Below, in pieces: positions 28,140 to 38,419 of a DNA stretch of 64,000 bases (position 1 is its first letter; each line of letters begins with the position of its first letter). The stretch covers positions 2,322,801-2,386,800 of the forward strand of contig NZ_CP098400.1 of NCBI RefSeq assembly GCF_023674465.1, given 5' to 3'. This DNA comes from Xiashengella succiniciproducens (lineage in GTDB: Bacteria; Bacteroidota; Bacteroidia; Bacteroidales; Marinilabiliaceae). The position numbers and the translations under genes were made by a program. The notes under the pieces are model-generated. The model ran no database searches. It was given only the letters and a program-made list of their open reading frames with translations, and was not told the DNA's origin.

Positions 28140-30545
28140 ATGACCCCTTTAACCTCACTAAGAATCAGACTTACTACACTCTTGTTCTTGATATTGCTGT
28201 CGTGCACTAGCGTCATGAGAGCCCAGGAGAGTAATTCCAGTTTCATAAACTACTATCAGTTCCCCAACTATCTAATAATTAAGACCTCCGACGGTTTTCT
28301 AAGGCTGCGTAGTTATTCCGCCGGAACGATAGAGGTTTCTTTTGCAGCCGACTCCAACTTTATTGCACCAAGTGATGCAGTGATTGCAAAGGCATTGGAT
28401 GCACAGGTTATCTTACGCAACTCCCCGGACAAGATGGATGTGCGTATGGGCGACACATACTTCAGTGTAAATAAAGTAGACTTCGAAATAAGAATTTCAA
28501 CAGGACCATCCATGGGAGAAGAAGTAGTGATAAATGGTCCCTTTGCAACTGGAGGAGCCTATGGAGTAAACTTCCGCCTTGATGCTCGCGACAAAGTGAT
28601 TGGTGGTGGCGCAAGGGCAATAGATATGAACCGCAGAGGCAAGCGACTCTTACTTAGTAATGAAGCCAACTGGGGATATGAGTGGGGAGCTGAAAGACTC
28701 AATTACTCCCTGCCTGTATTTTTTGTATCAAAGATGTACATGGTCTTTTTTGACTCACCTCAAAAAGCTGTAGCAGATATAGGTCAAAGTGTAAAAAACA
28801 GGTTCAGAATAGAATCTCCCAAAAGCAGTTTCAACCTATATCTGATAACAGGAGCTTCCTACAGTGGCTTACTTAGCGAGTATAGCAGGGTGACAGGCAC
28901 TCAGCCATTGCCGCCACTCTGGGCCTTAGGGTATATCAATGGCAGTGAACGTTATCATACTCAGAGTGATGTCACTACTGCTACAGACTCCATACAGCTG
29001 GCAAAATTCCCGCTTGACGGAGTGCTTCTTGACAATGCATGGTATGGCAAGGGTAGCGAAAATTTACGTATGGGAAGTCTGACCTGGGATGAAGAAAACT
29101 GGCCCAGGCACAGTTTGATGGTAAGTAACCTCAAACAGAAGAACATAAACACAGTGCTGATTACCCAGCCCTATTTCCTGACATCAGAAGCCAACTATGA
29201 TGATGCGGCCGGACAAGGCTTCTTTGCAACAGATAGTACAGGTAGTCCTTATGTTATAAGTGACTTCTGGTTTGGTCAGGCATCAATACTTGATGTATTC
29301 AACAAGGATGCGACCAATTGGTATATGCAAAAGCTAAAACCCTTGGCAGACGAAGGTATTGCAGGCTGGTGGAGTGATCTGGGAGAGCCGGAGGCTCACC
29401 CAGGAGATTTGACATACCAAGCCGGTGATTCCCGGTCTTTGCACAACATCTATGGCCATACCTGGGCCAAGGCACTTAGTGAGTATTATGCGAAAAACTA
29501 TCCCAAAGTAAGGTTGTTTAACCTTACCCGTAGCGGTTATGCCGGTTCGCAACGCTATTCTGTTTTCCCACGCACCGGAGAAGTTAAGAGCTCCTGGAGC
29601 GGGTTGAGGGCGCAACTTCCAATAATGCTCACCTTATCTATGTCGGGCATACCCTATGTACACTCTGATATAGGTGGCTTTGCCGAAAACAGCAGGAATG
29701 AGGAACTACTGATAAGATGGGCACAGCTGGGTGTTTTCTCTCCCATATTCAGAATGTACGGTGACAAGAATAGTCCTGATCTATATCAATGTAGTCAGGA
29801 AACCCAGAAGATAATGCGTGAACTTATCAACCTGCGTTACAGTCTGATGCCCTATATATACACCATGGCTTATCAACAGGCAACCAGCGGTAAACCACTT
29901 GTCAGACCACTGATGTATGTCCATGATGACCACTACCTGATGGACATTTATGATATGTATTACTTTGGTGACAATATGCTCGTCGCCCCAATTTTGGACC
30001 CGGGGGCAACGTCACGCAGGGTGGAACTACCTTTTGGTCAATGGATCAACTATTACACAGGTGAGGTTTATAGTGGTGGCCGCTCACTTGAAATACCGGC
30101 ACCACTTAATACCATACCTGTTTTTGTCAAGGCCGGAAGTTTCATTCCAACAGTAAAGCCCCAGACATCGCTCCCGATGATAAATACTGAAAATATGACA
30201 ATTACATATTTTCATGATAATGAAGTGGCTTCGGCTGAAGGCGAGCTGTACCTGGATGACGGATCTAACCCAAGGGCATTGAAAGACAACAATTATCAGC
30301 TTTTTACCTTTAAAGCGCAGAACAAAGAAAAGGAACTGAGTATTGATATATCCCACAACAACGGGGTTTATCTTTATCGCCCCGGACGCAGGGAGATAGA
30401 ACTTATTGTAAAGAACCTCTCCGAAAGACCAACTACAGTGAGGGTTGACGGGAAAAACACGGACTTCAGGTATATAACAAAAACCAGGGAAGTACAGGTT
30501 AAATTCACAATGGGCACGGAACCTGTCAATGTTAAGATAAAGTGA
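28140..30545 (+). CDS. Glycoside hydrolase family 31 (alpha-glucosidase-like)
   Basis: An exported retaining glycosidase of 801 residues. A signal sequence ending in LLSC or MRAQ leaves open whether it is a lipoprotein. An N-terminal beta-sandwich (about 35-240) precedes the (beta/alpha)8 barrel. The nucleophile is Asp413 in GWWSDLGEPE, and the acid/base is Asp510 in HSDIGGF. The C-terminal part has the DUF5110-like strand region ('ELYLDDGSNPRAL'). GH31 enzymes act on alpha-glucosides or alpha-xylosides; specificity is not readable. No sorting domain and no sugar operon adjoin. Confidence 0.93.
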   Translation: MTPLTSLRIRLTTLLFLILLSCTSVMRAQESNSSFINYYQFPNYLIIKTSDGFLRLRSYSAGTIEVSFAADSNFIAPSDAVIAKALDAQVILRNSPDKMDVRMGDTYFSVNKVDFEIRISTGPSMGEEVVINGPFATGGAYGVNFRLDARDKVIGGGARAIDMNRRGKRLLLSNEANWGYEWGAERLNYSLPVFFVSKMYMVFFDSPQKAVADIGQSVKNRFRIESPKSSFNLYLITGASYSGLLSEYSRVTGTQPLPPLWALGYINGSERYHTQSDVTTATDSIQLAKFPLDGVLLDNAWYGKGSENLRMGSLTWDEENWPRHSLMVSNLKQKNINTVLITQPYFLTSEANYDDAAGQGFFATDSTGSPYVISDFWFGQASILDVFNKDATNWYMQKLKPLADEGIAGWWSDLGEPEAHPGDLTYQAGDSRSLHNIYGHTWAKALSEYYAKNYPKVRLFNLTRSGYAGSQRYSVFPRTGEVKSSWSGLRAQLPIMLTLSMSGIPYVHSDIGGFAENSRNEELLIRWAQLGVFSPIFRMYGDKNSPDLYQCSQETQKIMRELINLRYSLMPYIYTMAYQQATSGKPLVRPLMYVHDDHYLMDIYDMYYFGDNMLVAPILDPGATSRRVELPFGQWINYYTGEVYSGGRSLEIPAPLNTIPVFVKAGSFIPTVKPQTSLPMINTENMTITYFHDNEVASAEGELYLDDGSNPRALKDNNYQLFTFKAQNKEKELSIDISHNNGVYLYRPGRREIELIVKNLSERPTTVRVDGKNTDFRYITKTREVQVKFTMGTEPVNVKIK

Positions 30546-30590
30546 CCACTACCGTGCTCTTAATGCGCAGTTTATGTAACATATACCTGT

Positions 30591-30598
30591 TACTTTCG
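30591..30598 (+). promoter_or_regulatory. Candidate -7 box (variant) for the lytic transglycosylase gene
   Basis: TACTTTCG, one mismatch from TAnnTTTG, 44 nt before the ATG. No -33 TTG is evident. It is listed because the same TAnnTTCG form recurs at better promoters in the window. Confidence 0.3.
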
Positions 30599-30642
30599 TA
30601 GCAGGAGGACATGATTTTTCTCAAACAGTTTTTCCTTTCAGT

Positions 30643-31602
30643 ATGAAATTGAATTTATCCCGTTCACGCTTCCTTAACCTGTTCTTGCTAACCACTTTAT
30701 CAGTTGTGATAGTCTTCAATCTGTTTGTCAGTTCTTCAGTACCGGCTGAAGTACCTGCTACAGCTCAGGATAATCCTATTACTGAGGACTACCGCATTCA
30801 CTCTCTCCCCATTCCTGAGAAGCTGAGTTTCGCAGGTGAAACGGTGCCTATGAACAAGACATATGTAAGGGAAAGCTACGACCGGGAGTTACTTGTCAAT
30901 ACTTACTGGCAGTCATCTACACTATTGTTAATCAAGAAGTCCAAAAGATATTTTTCAATTATTGAACCCATCCTGGCAGCACAAGGAGTTCCCGACGATT
31001 TCAAGTACCTCCCCATGATTGAAAGCTCACTACAGGAACGCATAGTTTCACCGGCAGGAGCTGTTGGCCTCTGGCAATTCCTGAGTGCAGCAGCTAAGGA
31101 AAACGGTCTGGAAGTAAATAAGGAAGTTGATGAGCGCTATCATATTGAAAAGGCCACTATAGCAGCCTGCAAGTACCTGAAGGATGCATACAACAAATTT
31201 GGCTCCTGGACACTTGCAGCCGCATCTTACAATGCAGGATTACGAGGCATTCAGAATCAGATAGAGAAGCAGAAGACAAGCAACTACTACGAACTACTCC
31301 TCAATGAGGAAACTGCCCGCTATGTATTCCGGCTTCTGGCTATTCGTGAGATTGTTTCAAATCCTGCAGAATTCGGCTTTATAGTTGGAGAGGATGATTT
31401 CTACCCCATTATAGAAACCGACACTCTGGTTATCAGTGGGCCAGTACCTGACTTTGCAGACTTTGCAAAAGGGCATGGAATTACTTATCGTGAACTGAAG
31501 GATCTGAATCCATGGCTAAGAGAAACCTTCCTGACCAATGCTTCAGGTAAGCAGTATACCATAAGGTTACCCAAGCCTGGAGCGTTTGAAGTCCAACCAT
31601 AA
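30643..31602 (+). CDS. Membrane-anchored lytic transglycosylase (MltD-like)
   Basis: The 319-residue protein has one N-terminal hydrophobic segment (about 12-30), a soluble linker, and an SLT domain (about 112-225). The catalytic Glu127 is in MIESSLQ, followed by 'SPAGAVGLWQF' and 'AAASYNAG', the standard SLT motifs. It cleaves peptidoglycan glycan strands. The last 45 residues ('FAKGHGITYRELKDLNPWL') resemble a single LysM-type wall-binding repeat. It probably is a single-gene unit upstream of uvrA. Confidence 0.9.
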   Translation: MKLNLSRSRFLNLFLLTTLSVVIVFNLFVSSSVPAEVPATAQDNPITEDYRIHSLPIPEKLSFAGETVPMNKTYVRESYDRELLVNTYWQSSTLLLIKKSKRYFSIIEPILAAQGVPDDFKYLPMIESSLQERIVSPAGAVGLWQFLSAAAKENGLEVNKEVDERYHIEKATIAACKYLKDAYNKFGSWTLAAASYNAGLRGIQNQIEKQKTSNYYELLLNEETARYVFRLLAIREIVSNPAEFGFIVGEDDFYPIIETDTLVISGPVPDFADFAKGHGITYRELKDLNPWLRETFLTNASGKQYTIRLPKPGAFEVQP

Positions 31603-31631
31603 AATAGTAATAAACAGACATAAATTATTCT

Positions 31632-31639
31632 TATCTTTG
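31632..31639 (+). promoter_or_regulatory. Candidate -7 box for uvrA
   Basis: TATCTTTG is a perfect TAnnTTTG match 29 nt before the uvrA ATG. A -33 TTG is not visible. I could not find a LexA-type palindrome. Confidence 0.5.
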
Positions 31640-31668
31640 CGGTTTTCAAATCGCAGACGGGATACTTT

Positions 31669-34542
31669 ATGTTAGGAGAATCAAGAACACCGGATGTCCG
31701 GGAGCCAGCAGAAGCTGCACGGATTGACATCTATGGAGCACGGGTTCACAATCTAAAAAACATCGACGTCAGCATTCCCCGCAATAAGCTGGTGGTGATC
31801 ACGGGATTGAGTGGAAGCGGGAAATCCTCTCTTGCTTTTGACACTATCTATGCCGAGGGTCAGAGAAGGTATATCGAAACCTTTTCGGCATATGCCAGAC
31901 AATTCCTTGGTAGTTTGGAACGGCCCGATGTCGACAAGATAACCGGACTCAGTCCAGTAATTTCAATTGAGCAAAAGACTACAAGCCGTAATCCACGGTC
32001 AACGGTGGGAACCGTGACCGAGATATACGACTTTCTCCGTCTGCTTTATGCAAGAGCCGGCGAGGCCTTCTCCTATGTCTCAGGCGAAAAGATGGTTCGC
32101 TGGACCGATTCCAAGATCCTGGAGAAGATACTAAGCGATTACGAAGGCAAAGCAGTATATATCCTGGCTCCTGTTGTAAAGGGACGCAAGGGGCATTATA
32201 AGGAGCTGTTTGAGCATCTCCGCCGCAAAGGTTTTATTAATGTGCGTGTTGATGGTGAGATTACCGAGATCAAGCACAATATGCGCGTAGACCGATATAA
32301 GAACCACTTTATTGAGGTAGTTATTGACAAGCTGGTAGTTGAAGCCAAAGACCGCAAACGGCTTGAGGAATCAGTAAAACTTGCAATGAAGCAGGGCAGT
32401 AATGTAATGATGCTTATAGAGAAAGACAACAGGGAGCCCAGGTACTTTAGCCGACTCCTTATGTGTCCTGTAAGTGGTATCTCGTATAGTGAACCGGCTC
32501 CTCACTCCTTCTCATTCAATTCACCCCAGGGAGCCTGTCCCAAATGTAAGGGATTGGGTGTTATCAAGATAGCAGACCTCGACAAGATCATTCCGGATCC
32601 AAAGTTAAGCATCTACAAGGGAGGTATCCTTCCTTTGGGCAAGCACCGTGAGATCCTGATATTCTGGCAACTTGAAGCCTTGGCAGAAAAATATGGATTC
32701 ACGCTTAAGACAAACATAGAAAACATACCAGAGGAGGCGCTTGATGCCATACTATATGGGACCAACGAACCGCTGACACTGAAAAACACACCGCTGGGTA
32801 CGGCTTCAGGATACTATATGAACTTCAACGGGGTAATCAAATATCTCCAGGACAAGCAGGACAGCGAATCGGACGACGAAGGTCTGTCTGGTCGCTATAT
32901 TACTGAAGCCAAATGCCCAGAGTGTAATGGAGCAAGACTAAACAAGGAAGCACTGCATTACCGCATTGATGGGAAAAACATTGCAGAACTGGCAGGTATG
33001 GATTTGTCAGTACTGTCAGGTTGGCTCGTAGGGCTGGAAGACAGACTCAGCGATAAGCAAAAGCAGATTGCAACTGAGATACTTAAAGAAATCCGCTCCC
33101 GCCTGGGCTTTATGCTTGACGTAGGACTGGAATACCTTTCACTTGACAGAAGTGCTTCTACCCTGTCTGGAGGAGAGAGCCAACGAATCAGACTGGCAAC
33201 ACAAATTGGTTCCCAGTTAGTCAATGTGCTGTACATACTTGACGAGCCGTCAATCGGACTTCATCAAAGGGATAACCACAGACTGATAGAGTCACTAAAG
33301 CAGTTGCGTGACAATGGCAACTCAGTGCTCGTTGTAGAGCATGACCGAGATATGATGATGGCTGCCGACCAGATAATTGATATGGGACCCTTTGCCGGAC
33401 GACACGGAGGAAAGGTGGTAAGCCAGGGTAGTCCTGAAGATATTCTCAAATCAGAATCTCTTACGGCTGAATACCTGAGAGGAATCAAAACTATCCCTGT
33501 CCCCGAGAAAAGACGGGAAGGCAATGGCAAAAGCATCAAGATTATTGGAGCTAAGGGCAACAACCTCAAAAATATCAGCGTAGAGTTCCCACTTGGCAAG
33601 TTGATTTGTGTAACCGGAGTATCGGGTAGTGGCAAGTCAACCCTTGTCAATGAGACATTGTATCCCATACTTAATAAGCATATTTATAACGGTGTTGCCG
33701 AGCCACTGCCATACAAGGAAATCATTGGTCTTGAAAACATAGACAAGGTGGTGGATGTGGACCAATCTCCACTGGGACGTACACCAAGGTCCAATCCGGC
33801 TACCTACACAAAGCTCTTTGATGAGATCAGGAAGCTCTTCGCTGAACTTCCTGAGTCTAAGATCAGAAACTATAAGCCAGGTCGCTTCTCATTCAATATA
33901 GCAGGTGGACGTTGTGAAACCTGTAAGGGAGGCGGAATGCAGATTATTGAGATGAATTTCCTGCCCGATGTAACCGTTGAATGTCCCGATTGCGGTGGCA
34001 AGCGTTATAACCGGGAAACTTTGGAAGTCAGATTCAAAGGCAAGTCCATAAGTGACGTACTTGACATGACTATCAACCAGTCTGTTGAGTTCTTTGAGAA
34101 TATACCAAAGATATACCAGAAAGTCAGGATGATGCAACAAGTTGGTTTGGGATATATCAAACTGGGTCAGTCATCTACTACTCTTTCAGGAGGTGAGTCT
34201 CAGAGAGTAAAACTATCATCTGAACTGGCACGAAAGGATACAGGTAAGACCCTCTATATCCTTGATGAGCCTACTACAGGACTGCACTTTGAAGATATCA
34301 GGGTATTGCTTGAGGTTCTCAACAAACTGGTAGACAGGGGTAACACAGTGATAGTGATAGAGCACAACCTGGACGTTGTAAAAGCAGCTGATTATATTAT
34401 TGACATAGGTCCCGAAGGAGGAAGTCGGGGTGGCGAAGTACTTGCCTGTGGAACGCCAGAGGAGATAGCGCTTGTCAAAAAGAGCTATACTGGTCAGTTC
34501 CTGCTTATGGAACCCGAATTCAAGCATTTGAAGAAGAAATAA
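31669..34542 (+). CDS. uvrA: Excinuclease ABC subunit A
   Basis: The DNA damage sensor of nucleotide excision repair, 957 residues, with two ABC ATPase modules. The first P-loop GLSGSGKS is at 46-53, the second is GVSGSGKS in the C-terminal half; the signatures [12 protein letters not shown] and [12 protein letters not shown] both occur. The second zinc site is complete (C749, C752, C772, C775). The first has C266, C290 and C293, but the second ligand position is Ser269, so this site is incomplete with normal spacing. Length is normal. It is transcribed alone from a -7 box 29 nt upstream. Confidence 0.97.
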   Translation: MLGESRTPDVREPAEAARIDIYGARVHNLKNIDVSIPRNKLVVITGLSGSGKSSLAFDTIYAEGQRRYIETFSAYARQFLGSLERPDVDKITGLSPVISIEQKTTSRNPRSTVGTVTEIYDFLRLLYARAGEAFSYVSGEKMVRWTDSKILEKILSDYEGKAVYILAPVVKGRKGHYKELFEHLRRKGFINVRVDGEITEIKHNMRVDRYKNHFIEVVIDKLVVEAKDRKRLEESVKLAMKQGSNVMMLIEKDNREPRYFSRLLMCPVSGISYSEPAPHSFSFNSPQGACPKCKGLGVIKIADLDKIIPDPKLSIYKGGILPLGKHREILIFWQLEALAEKYGFTLKTNIENIPEEALDAILYGTNEPLTLKNTPLGTASGYYMNFNGVIKYLQDKQDSESDDEGLSGRYITEAKCPECNGARLNKEALHYRIDGKNIAELAGMDLSVLSGWLVGLEDRLSDKQKQIATEILKEIRSRLGFMLDVGLEYLSLDRSASTLSGGESQRIRLATQIGSQLVNVLYILDEPSIGLHQRDNHRLIESLKQLRDNGNSVLVVEHDRDMMMAADQIIDMGPFAGRHGGKVVSQGSPEDILKSESLTAEYLRGIKTIPVPEKRREGNGKSIKIIGAKGNNLKNISVEFPLGKLICVTGVSGSGKSTLVNETLYPILNKHIYNGVAEPLPYKEIIGLENIDKVVDVDQSPLGRTPRSNPATYTKLFDEIRKLFAELPESKIRNYKPGRFSFNIAGGRCETCKGGGMQIIEMNFLPDVTVECPDCGGKRYNRETLEVRFKGKSISDVLDMTINQSVEFFENIPKIYQKVRMMQQVGLGYIKLGQSSTTLSGGESQRVKLSSELARKDTGKTLYILDEPTTGLHFEDIRVLLEVLNKLVDRGNTVIVIEHNLDVVKAADYIIDIGPEGGSRGGEVLACGTPEEIALVKKSYTGQFLLMEPEFKHLKKK

Positions 34543-34635
34543 TTAGTAACCAGACCAAGGCTGCGAAGCTGAAGAAGTGGGTACGCTACCCGGATGTTTC
34601 ATGGTTGTATAACGAAAAAAATAACAACGAAGAAT

Positions 34636-35250
34636 ATGAAGTGGATAAGAAATCTATATGACTGGGTCCTGGGATGGGCCGAATCTAAGTACGGAGGAAC
34701 GGCTCTCTTTATCCTTGCCTTTATAGAATCAATATTCTTCCCCATTCCACCAGATATATTACTGATTGCCTTAGCTCTGGGAGCAAGTCACAAATCTTTT
34801 CGTTATGCCCTTTTAGCCTCAATAGGATCTATAGCAGGAGCAGTAATTGGCTACTCACTGGGCCATTTTTCATGGTTGACCAGTACTGGTGAGTTTACAG
34901 GTTTTGCAATGTTTTTCTTCGACAATATTCCCGGCTTTACAGAAGACCTGTTCTATCAGATAAAGTCCCTGTTTGACGAATGGGATTTCTGGGTGATATT
35001 TACTGCCGGTTTTACACCGATTCCTTACAAGGTATTTACTATCACATCCGGGGTATTCGATATAAGCATGCCAATGTTTCTCTTAGCCTCTGCAGTAAGT
35101 CGAAGTGCACGATTTTTCCTTGTAGCCTCCCTGATCTGGAAATATGGTCCCCCGATCAAGGTCTTTATTGACAAGTACTTTAATCTGATTGTAACAGCAT
35201 TTACAGTATTGCTGATAGGCGGCTTTTTGGTTATCAAATATTTAATCTGA
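34636..35250 (+). CDS. YqaA-type VTT/DedA-like membrane protein
   Basis: A 204-residue membrane protein from MKWIRNLYDWVLGWAESKYG, with about five hydrophobic segments. 'ESIFFPIPPDILL' and 'AGFTPIPYKVFTITSGVF' are the two re-entrant-like motifs of the VTT (DedA) family, and 'SRSARFF' is the conserved Arg stretch. YqaA-like proteins have no proven role; DedA relatives move lipids or support membrane potential. A longer frame from 34594 is unlikely. No partner gene is apparent. Confidence 0.85.
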   Translation: MKWIRNLYDWVLGWAESKYGGTALFILAFIESIFFPIPPDILLIALALGASHKSFRYALLASIGSIAGAVIGYSLGHFSWLTSTGEFTGFAMFFFDNIPGFTEDLFYQIKSLFDEWDFWVIFTAGFTPIPYKVFTITSGVFDISMPMFLLASAVSRSARFFLVASLIWKYGPPIKVFIDKYFNLIVTAFTVLLIGGFLVIKYLI

Positions 35251-35285
35251 TCGTTTCATCGGCTTTTGCATAACCCTGAGGCCCT

Positions 35286-35309
35286 CAGCTAATCAGCTAA
35301 TCAGCTAAT
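35286..35309. repeat. Short tandem repeat (3 x CAGCTAAT)
   Basis: Three exact tandem copies of the 8-mer CAGCTAAT in the gap between the YqaA-type gene and the convergent recG. No function is apparent; replication slippage is the simplest origin. Confidence 0.6.
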
Positions 35310-35339
35310 TTACCAATCAACCGGACAACTGGGGCATAA

Positions 35340-37439
35340 TCAGCTTATCATGCTCCAGTTAAGCTTTGCCCTTGCCAAGGCTGTGAGTCGGCGCACCAAT
35401 ATCTGATTTTCAGGTTTTTCAAGCATTGGATCATCCTCGAGTATCTCCAAAGCAACATCCCGTGCTGCCTGAAGCACCTGGCTATCACGAGAGAGGTTGG
35501 CTATCTTCAGTTCGAATGGCAGACCCGACTGCTGAGTACCTTCAAGGTCACCGGGCCCCCTCATCTTCATATCAGCCTCTGCAATTTCAAAGCCATCATT
35601 GGTTCTTACCATAATCTCCATACGTTTGCGGCTTTCCTCAGCCAACTTATAGGAAGTCATGAGTATGCAGTAACTCTGTTCAGCACCTCGACCTACCCTG
35701 CCACGAAGCTGGTGCAGCTGGGACAGACCGAAGCGTTCGGCACTCTCAATCACCATCACTGACGCATTAGGGACATTTACCCCCACTTCAATAACAGTAG
35801 TTGCCACCATTATATGGGCCTTGCCAGAGGCAAAGGCCTGCATTGCTTCATCTTTCTCGGCTGCCTTCATCTTCCCGTGAACCATGACTACTTCATACTG
35901 AGGGAAGGCCATTTTCATATATTCATAGCCCTCACTCAGGTTTTTATAGTCCATCTTTTCAGACTCCTCAATTAATGGATAAACCACATAGATCTGCCTT
36001 CCCTTCTCAATTTCCTGATGAAGAAAACGATTAAGTTTATTACGGTGATTATGAAAAAAATGCTGAGTTTGAATAGGTTTACGACCTGGAGGCAACTGAT
36101 CTATAACAGACACGTCCAGGTCGCCATATACAGTCATTGCAAGAGTACGCGGTATGGGTGTAGCAGTCATAACCAGCACGTGAGGTGGAGTTACATTCTT
36201 CTTCCAAAGCCTTGCCCTTTGTTCCACTCCGAACCGGTGCTGTTCGTCTATTACAACAAGTCCCAAATTCCTGAAAACCACCTTGTCCTCTATCAAAGCA
36301 TGAGTACCTATCAGGATGAGCAGCTCCCCACTCTCCAGGGCCGCATGTATCTTATCCCTTTCCGACTTATTACTTGAACCGGTTAGCAGAGCCACCTTAA
36401 TACCAATTTTATCGCACTGGGAGGCTATTGTTTCATAGTGCTGATTAGCCAGTATCTCGGTGGGTGCCATAAGGCAGGACTGGTAGTTATTGTCGGCAGC
36501 AATAAGCATCACCATCAGTGCAACAAGAGTTTTGCCGCTGCCTACATCGCCCTGCAGCAACCTGTTCATCTGCCTGCCACTACCCATGTCACGTCTGATC
36601 TCACGAATCACCCTCTTCTGCGCTTCTGTCAGTTCAAAGGGCAGATACTCCTTGTAATAGGCATTGAGATATGCGCCAACCCTTTCGAAAAGGAGACCTT
36701 TAACATTGTAGGTTCTTTGGTTTTTCAACCTTAGGATACTAAGCTGGATATAGAAGAGTTCCTCAAACTTAAACCTGAAGCGGGCCTTTTCAAGGGTTAT
36801 ATTATCGGGAGGAAAGTGGATTACGCGCAGTGCATCATTCAACAGCATCAGCTTTTGCTTCTCCAGAAGATAGGCAGGAAGAGTTTCAGGAAACTTCTCC
36901 TTGTACCCCTGCAACAAGTTGAAGATAAGCTTCTGAATAGCACGTGAATTAAGGAAGTTGCTCTTCAGCTTCTCGGAGGTAATATACTGAGGCTGAAGGC
37001 CGGCCTGCAGGCGGACCTTGCTTTCATCGTACTTTTCCATTTCAGGATGTACGATGTTAATCTGACCGCCATAGACCACAGGTTTACCAAAAGCGATAAA
37101 GTCTAGGTCACTTCTCAGTCTTCCCTGAACATATTTCAGACCTTTAAACCAGACAAGCTCTATTCTGCCTGTGCCGTCATCGAGCCAGGCACTTAGTCGC
37201 TTAGTCCTGCCTTCCCCAATAGTCCGCAAGGCAACAATACGTCCTTTGACCTGCACATACTGCATATCGGGATGTATCTCATTAATCTTAAATATCTTGC
37301 TTCTGTCCACATAGCGGTAAGGGAAGTAATACAGAAGATCTTCGTACGACACGATACGAAGTTCCTGTTTCAGCAGTTCGGCCTTTCGAGGACCGACTCC
37401 CGGCAGATACATTATATTTAAGGTTGCCAGTTCGCTCAT
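35340..37439 (-). CDS. recG: ATP-dependent DNA helicase RecG
   Basis: A 699-residue branch-migration helicase that remodels stalled forks and Holliday junctions. The N-terminal wedge (OB fold, about 60-150) binds the junction. The P-loop GDVGSGKT is at 297-304, and the Walker B variant DEQH at 398-401; 'MTATPIPRTLAMT' and 'QLRGRVGRG' are motifs III and VI. The C-terminal 'ADMKMRGPGDLEGTQQSG' is the family TRG region. Length is normal. It is divergent from the methyltransferase gene. Confidence 0.97.
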   Translation of the reverse strand: MSELATLNIMYLPGVGPRKAELLKQELRIVSYEDLLYYFPYRYVDRSKIFKINEIHPDMQYVQVKGRIVALRTIGEGRTKRLSAWLDDGTGRIELVWFKGLKYVQGRLRSDLDFIAFGKPVVYGGQINIVHPEMEKYDESKVRLQAGLQPQYITSEKLKSNFLNSRAIQKLIFNLLQGYKEKFPETLPAYLLEKQKLMLLNDALRVIHFPPDNITLEKARFRFKFEELFYIQLSILRLKNQRTYNVKGLLFERVGAYLNAYYKEYLPFELTEAQKRVIREIRRDMGSGRQMNRLLQGDVGSGKTLVALMVMLIAADNNYQSCLMAPTEILANQHYETIASQCDKIGIKVALLTGSSNKSERDKIHAALESGELLILIGTHALIEDKVVFRNLGLVVIDEQHRFGVEQRARLWKKNVTPPHVLVMTATPIPRTLAMTVYGDLDVSVIDQLPPGRKPIQTQHFFHNHRNKLNRFLHQEIEKGRQIYVVYPLIEESEKMDYKNLSEGYEYMKMAFPQYEVVMVHGKMKAAEKDEAMQAFASGKAHIMVATTVIEVGVNVPNASVMVIESAERFGLSQLHQLRGRVGRGAEQSYCILMTSYKLAEESRKRMEIMVRTNDGFEIAEADMKMRGPGDLEGTQQSGLPFELKIANLSRDSQVLQAARDVALEILEDDPMLEKPENQILVRRLTALARAKLNWSMIS

Positions 37440-37548
37440 CCTTTATCAAAAATAGGAGAATCGGACGAATCTAACAAGCTGTACTCCCAAAGGCTTACTA
37501 ATACGGCCATATATCGGACTTTCAATGCAGCCGGAATGAAAACCTTTG

Positions 37549-37556
37549 TATATTTG
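37549..37556 (+). promoter_or_regulatory. Candidate -7 box for the methyltransferase gene
   Basis: TATATTTG, a perfect TAnnTTTG match, 17 nt before the GTG start; the leader would be about 10 nt. No clear -33 TTG. Confidence 0.45.
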
Positions 37557-37573
37557 CACAAAACTAAAGGTCA

Positions 37574-38362
37574 GTGAATCTGTTTCAAGCCAAAAGATAT
37601 TTAGGATATTACCTTCGACCCAACCACTGGCGCGGCTATGGCATACAATCACCGTTTGCTTTCGACTTTGCGGGCAACCTGCTAAGGGAAAAACATCCAT
37701 ACTATGACTTTGCAAAGATTGAAGCATGGCGTGCAGCTCTTAAACGAAGTAAGGAGACTATAGAGATTCTCGACCTTGGTGCAGGTGGTCAAAAGCAACC
37801 AAGACGAAAGCGCAGGCTTTCGTCAATCGTTTCCCGTGGTGCTACCCCACCCAAATATGGTCAGTTAATGTACCGTATCGCATGTCGCTTTGGTGCTAGC
37901 AACATACTGGAATTGGGTACCTCTTGCGGTATCAGCACCCTTTATCTTGCAATGCCATATAAGAAGGGAAAGACAATCACAATTGAGGGTTGTCCGGAAA
38001 CTGCAAAGGTGGCTAAGGCAGGATTCGACAGATTGGGCGCAGACCATATAGATCTGCGGGTGGGTTCGTTTGATGAACTGCTGCCACAGGCACTCAAGGA
38101 TCTGCCCAGACCTGATATTGTATTTTTTGACGGAGACCACAGGGAGGAAAGCACCATGAGGTACTTTGAGCAGTGTCTGCCCTACATTCACAACGAATCA
38201 ATCTTTGTGTTTGATGATATACACTGGTCTCCTGAAATGGAACGGGCCTGGAATAATATAACAAAGCATCCCAAGGTCAAACTCTCGTTTGACCTGATGC
38301 GGATTGGAATAGTTTTTTTCCGCAGAGAGAACCAAAAAGAGCATTTTGTACTTAGGTATTAA
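37574..38362 (+). CDS. Class I SAM-dependent methyltransferase (O-methyltransferase-like)
   Basis: A 262-residue protein starting at a GTG codon (37574); no ATG fits upstream. The SAM-binding motif NILELGTSCGIS is at about 110-121, and 'DIVFFDGDHRE' (about 180-190) is the metal or substrate acidic loop of caffeoyl-CoA-type O-methyltransferases. Residues 1-55 include an aromatic-rich 'YLRPNHWRGYGIQSPFAF' opening seen in Bacteroidetes homologues. The substrate is unknown. It may share a transcript with the ABC ATPase gene 57 nt downstream. Confidence 0.8.
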   Translation: MNLFQAKRYLGYYLRPNHWRGYGIQSPFAFDFAGNLLREKHPYYDFAKIEAWRAALKRSKETIEILDLGAGGQKQPRRKRRLSSIVSRGATPPKYGQLMYRIACRFGASNILELGTSCGISTLYLAMPYKKGKTITIEGCPETAKVAKAGFDRLGADHIDLRVGSFDELLPQALKDLPRPDIVFFDGDHREESTMRYFEQCLPYIHNESIFVFDDIHWSPEMERAWNNITKHPKVKLSFDLMRIGIVFFRRENQKEHFVLRY

Positions 38363-38419
38363 ACCAAACAGATCTTGTGCGGTCTAATCTCGAAGATCAA
38401 ACAACATAGGAAAACCGTT

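Noticed and set aside
35276-35288. The short palindrome CTGAGGCCCTCAG as a possible terminator for the YqaA-type gene or recG.
   Set aside because: The arms leave a single central base, so a stable loop is hardly possible, and no T-run follows on either strand.
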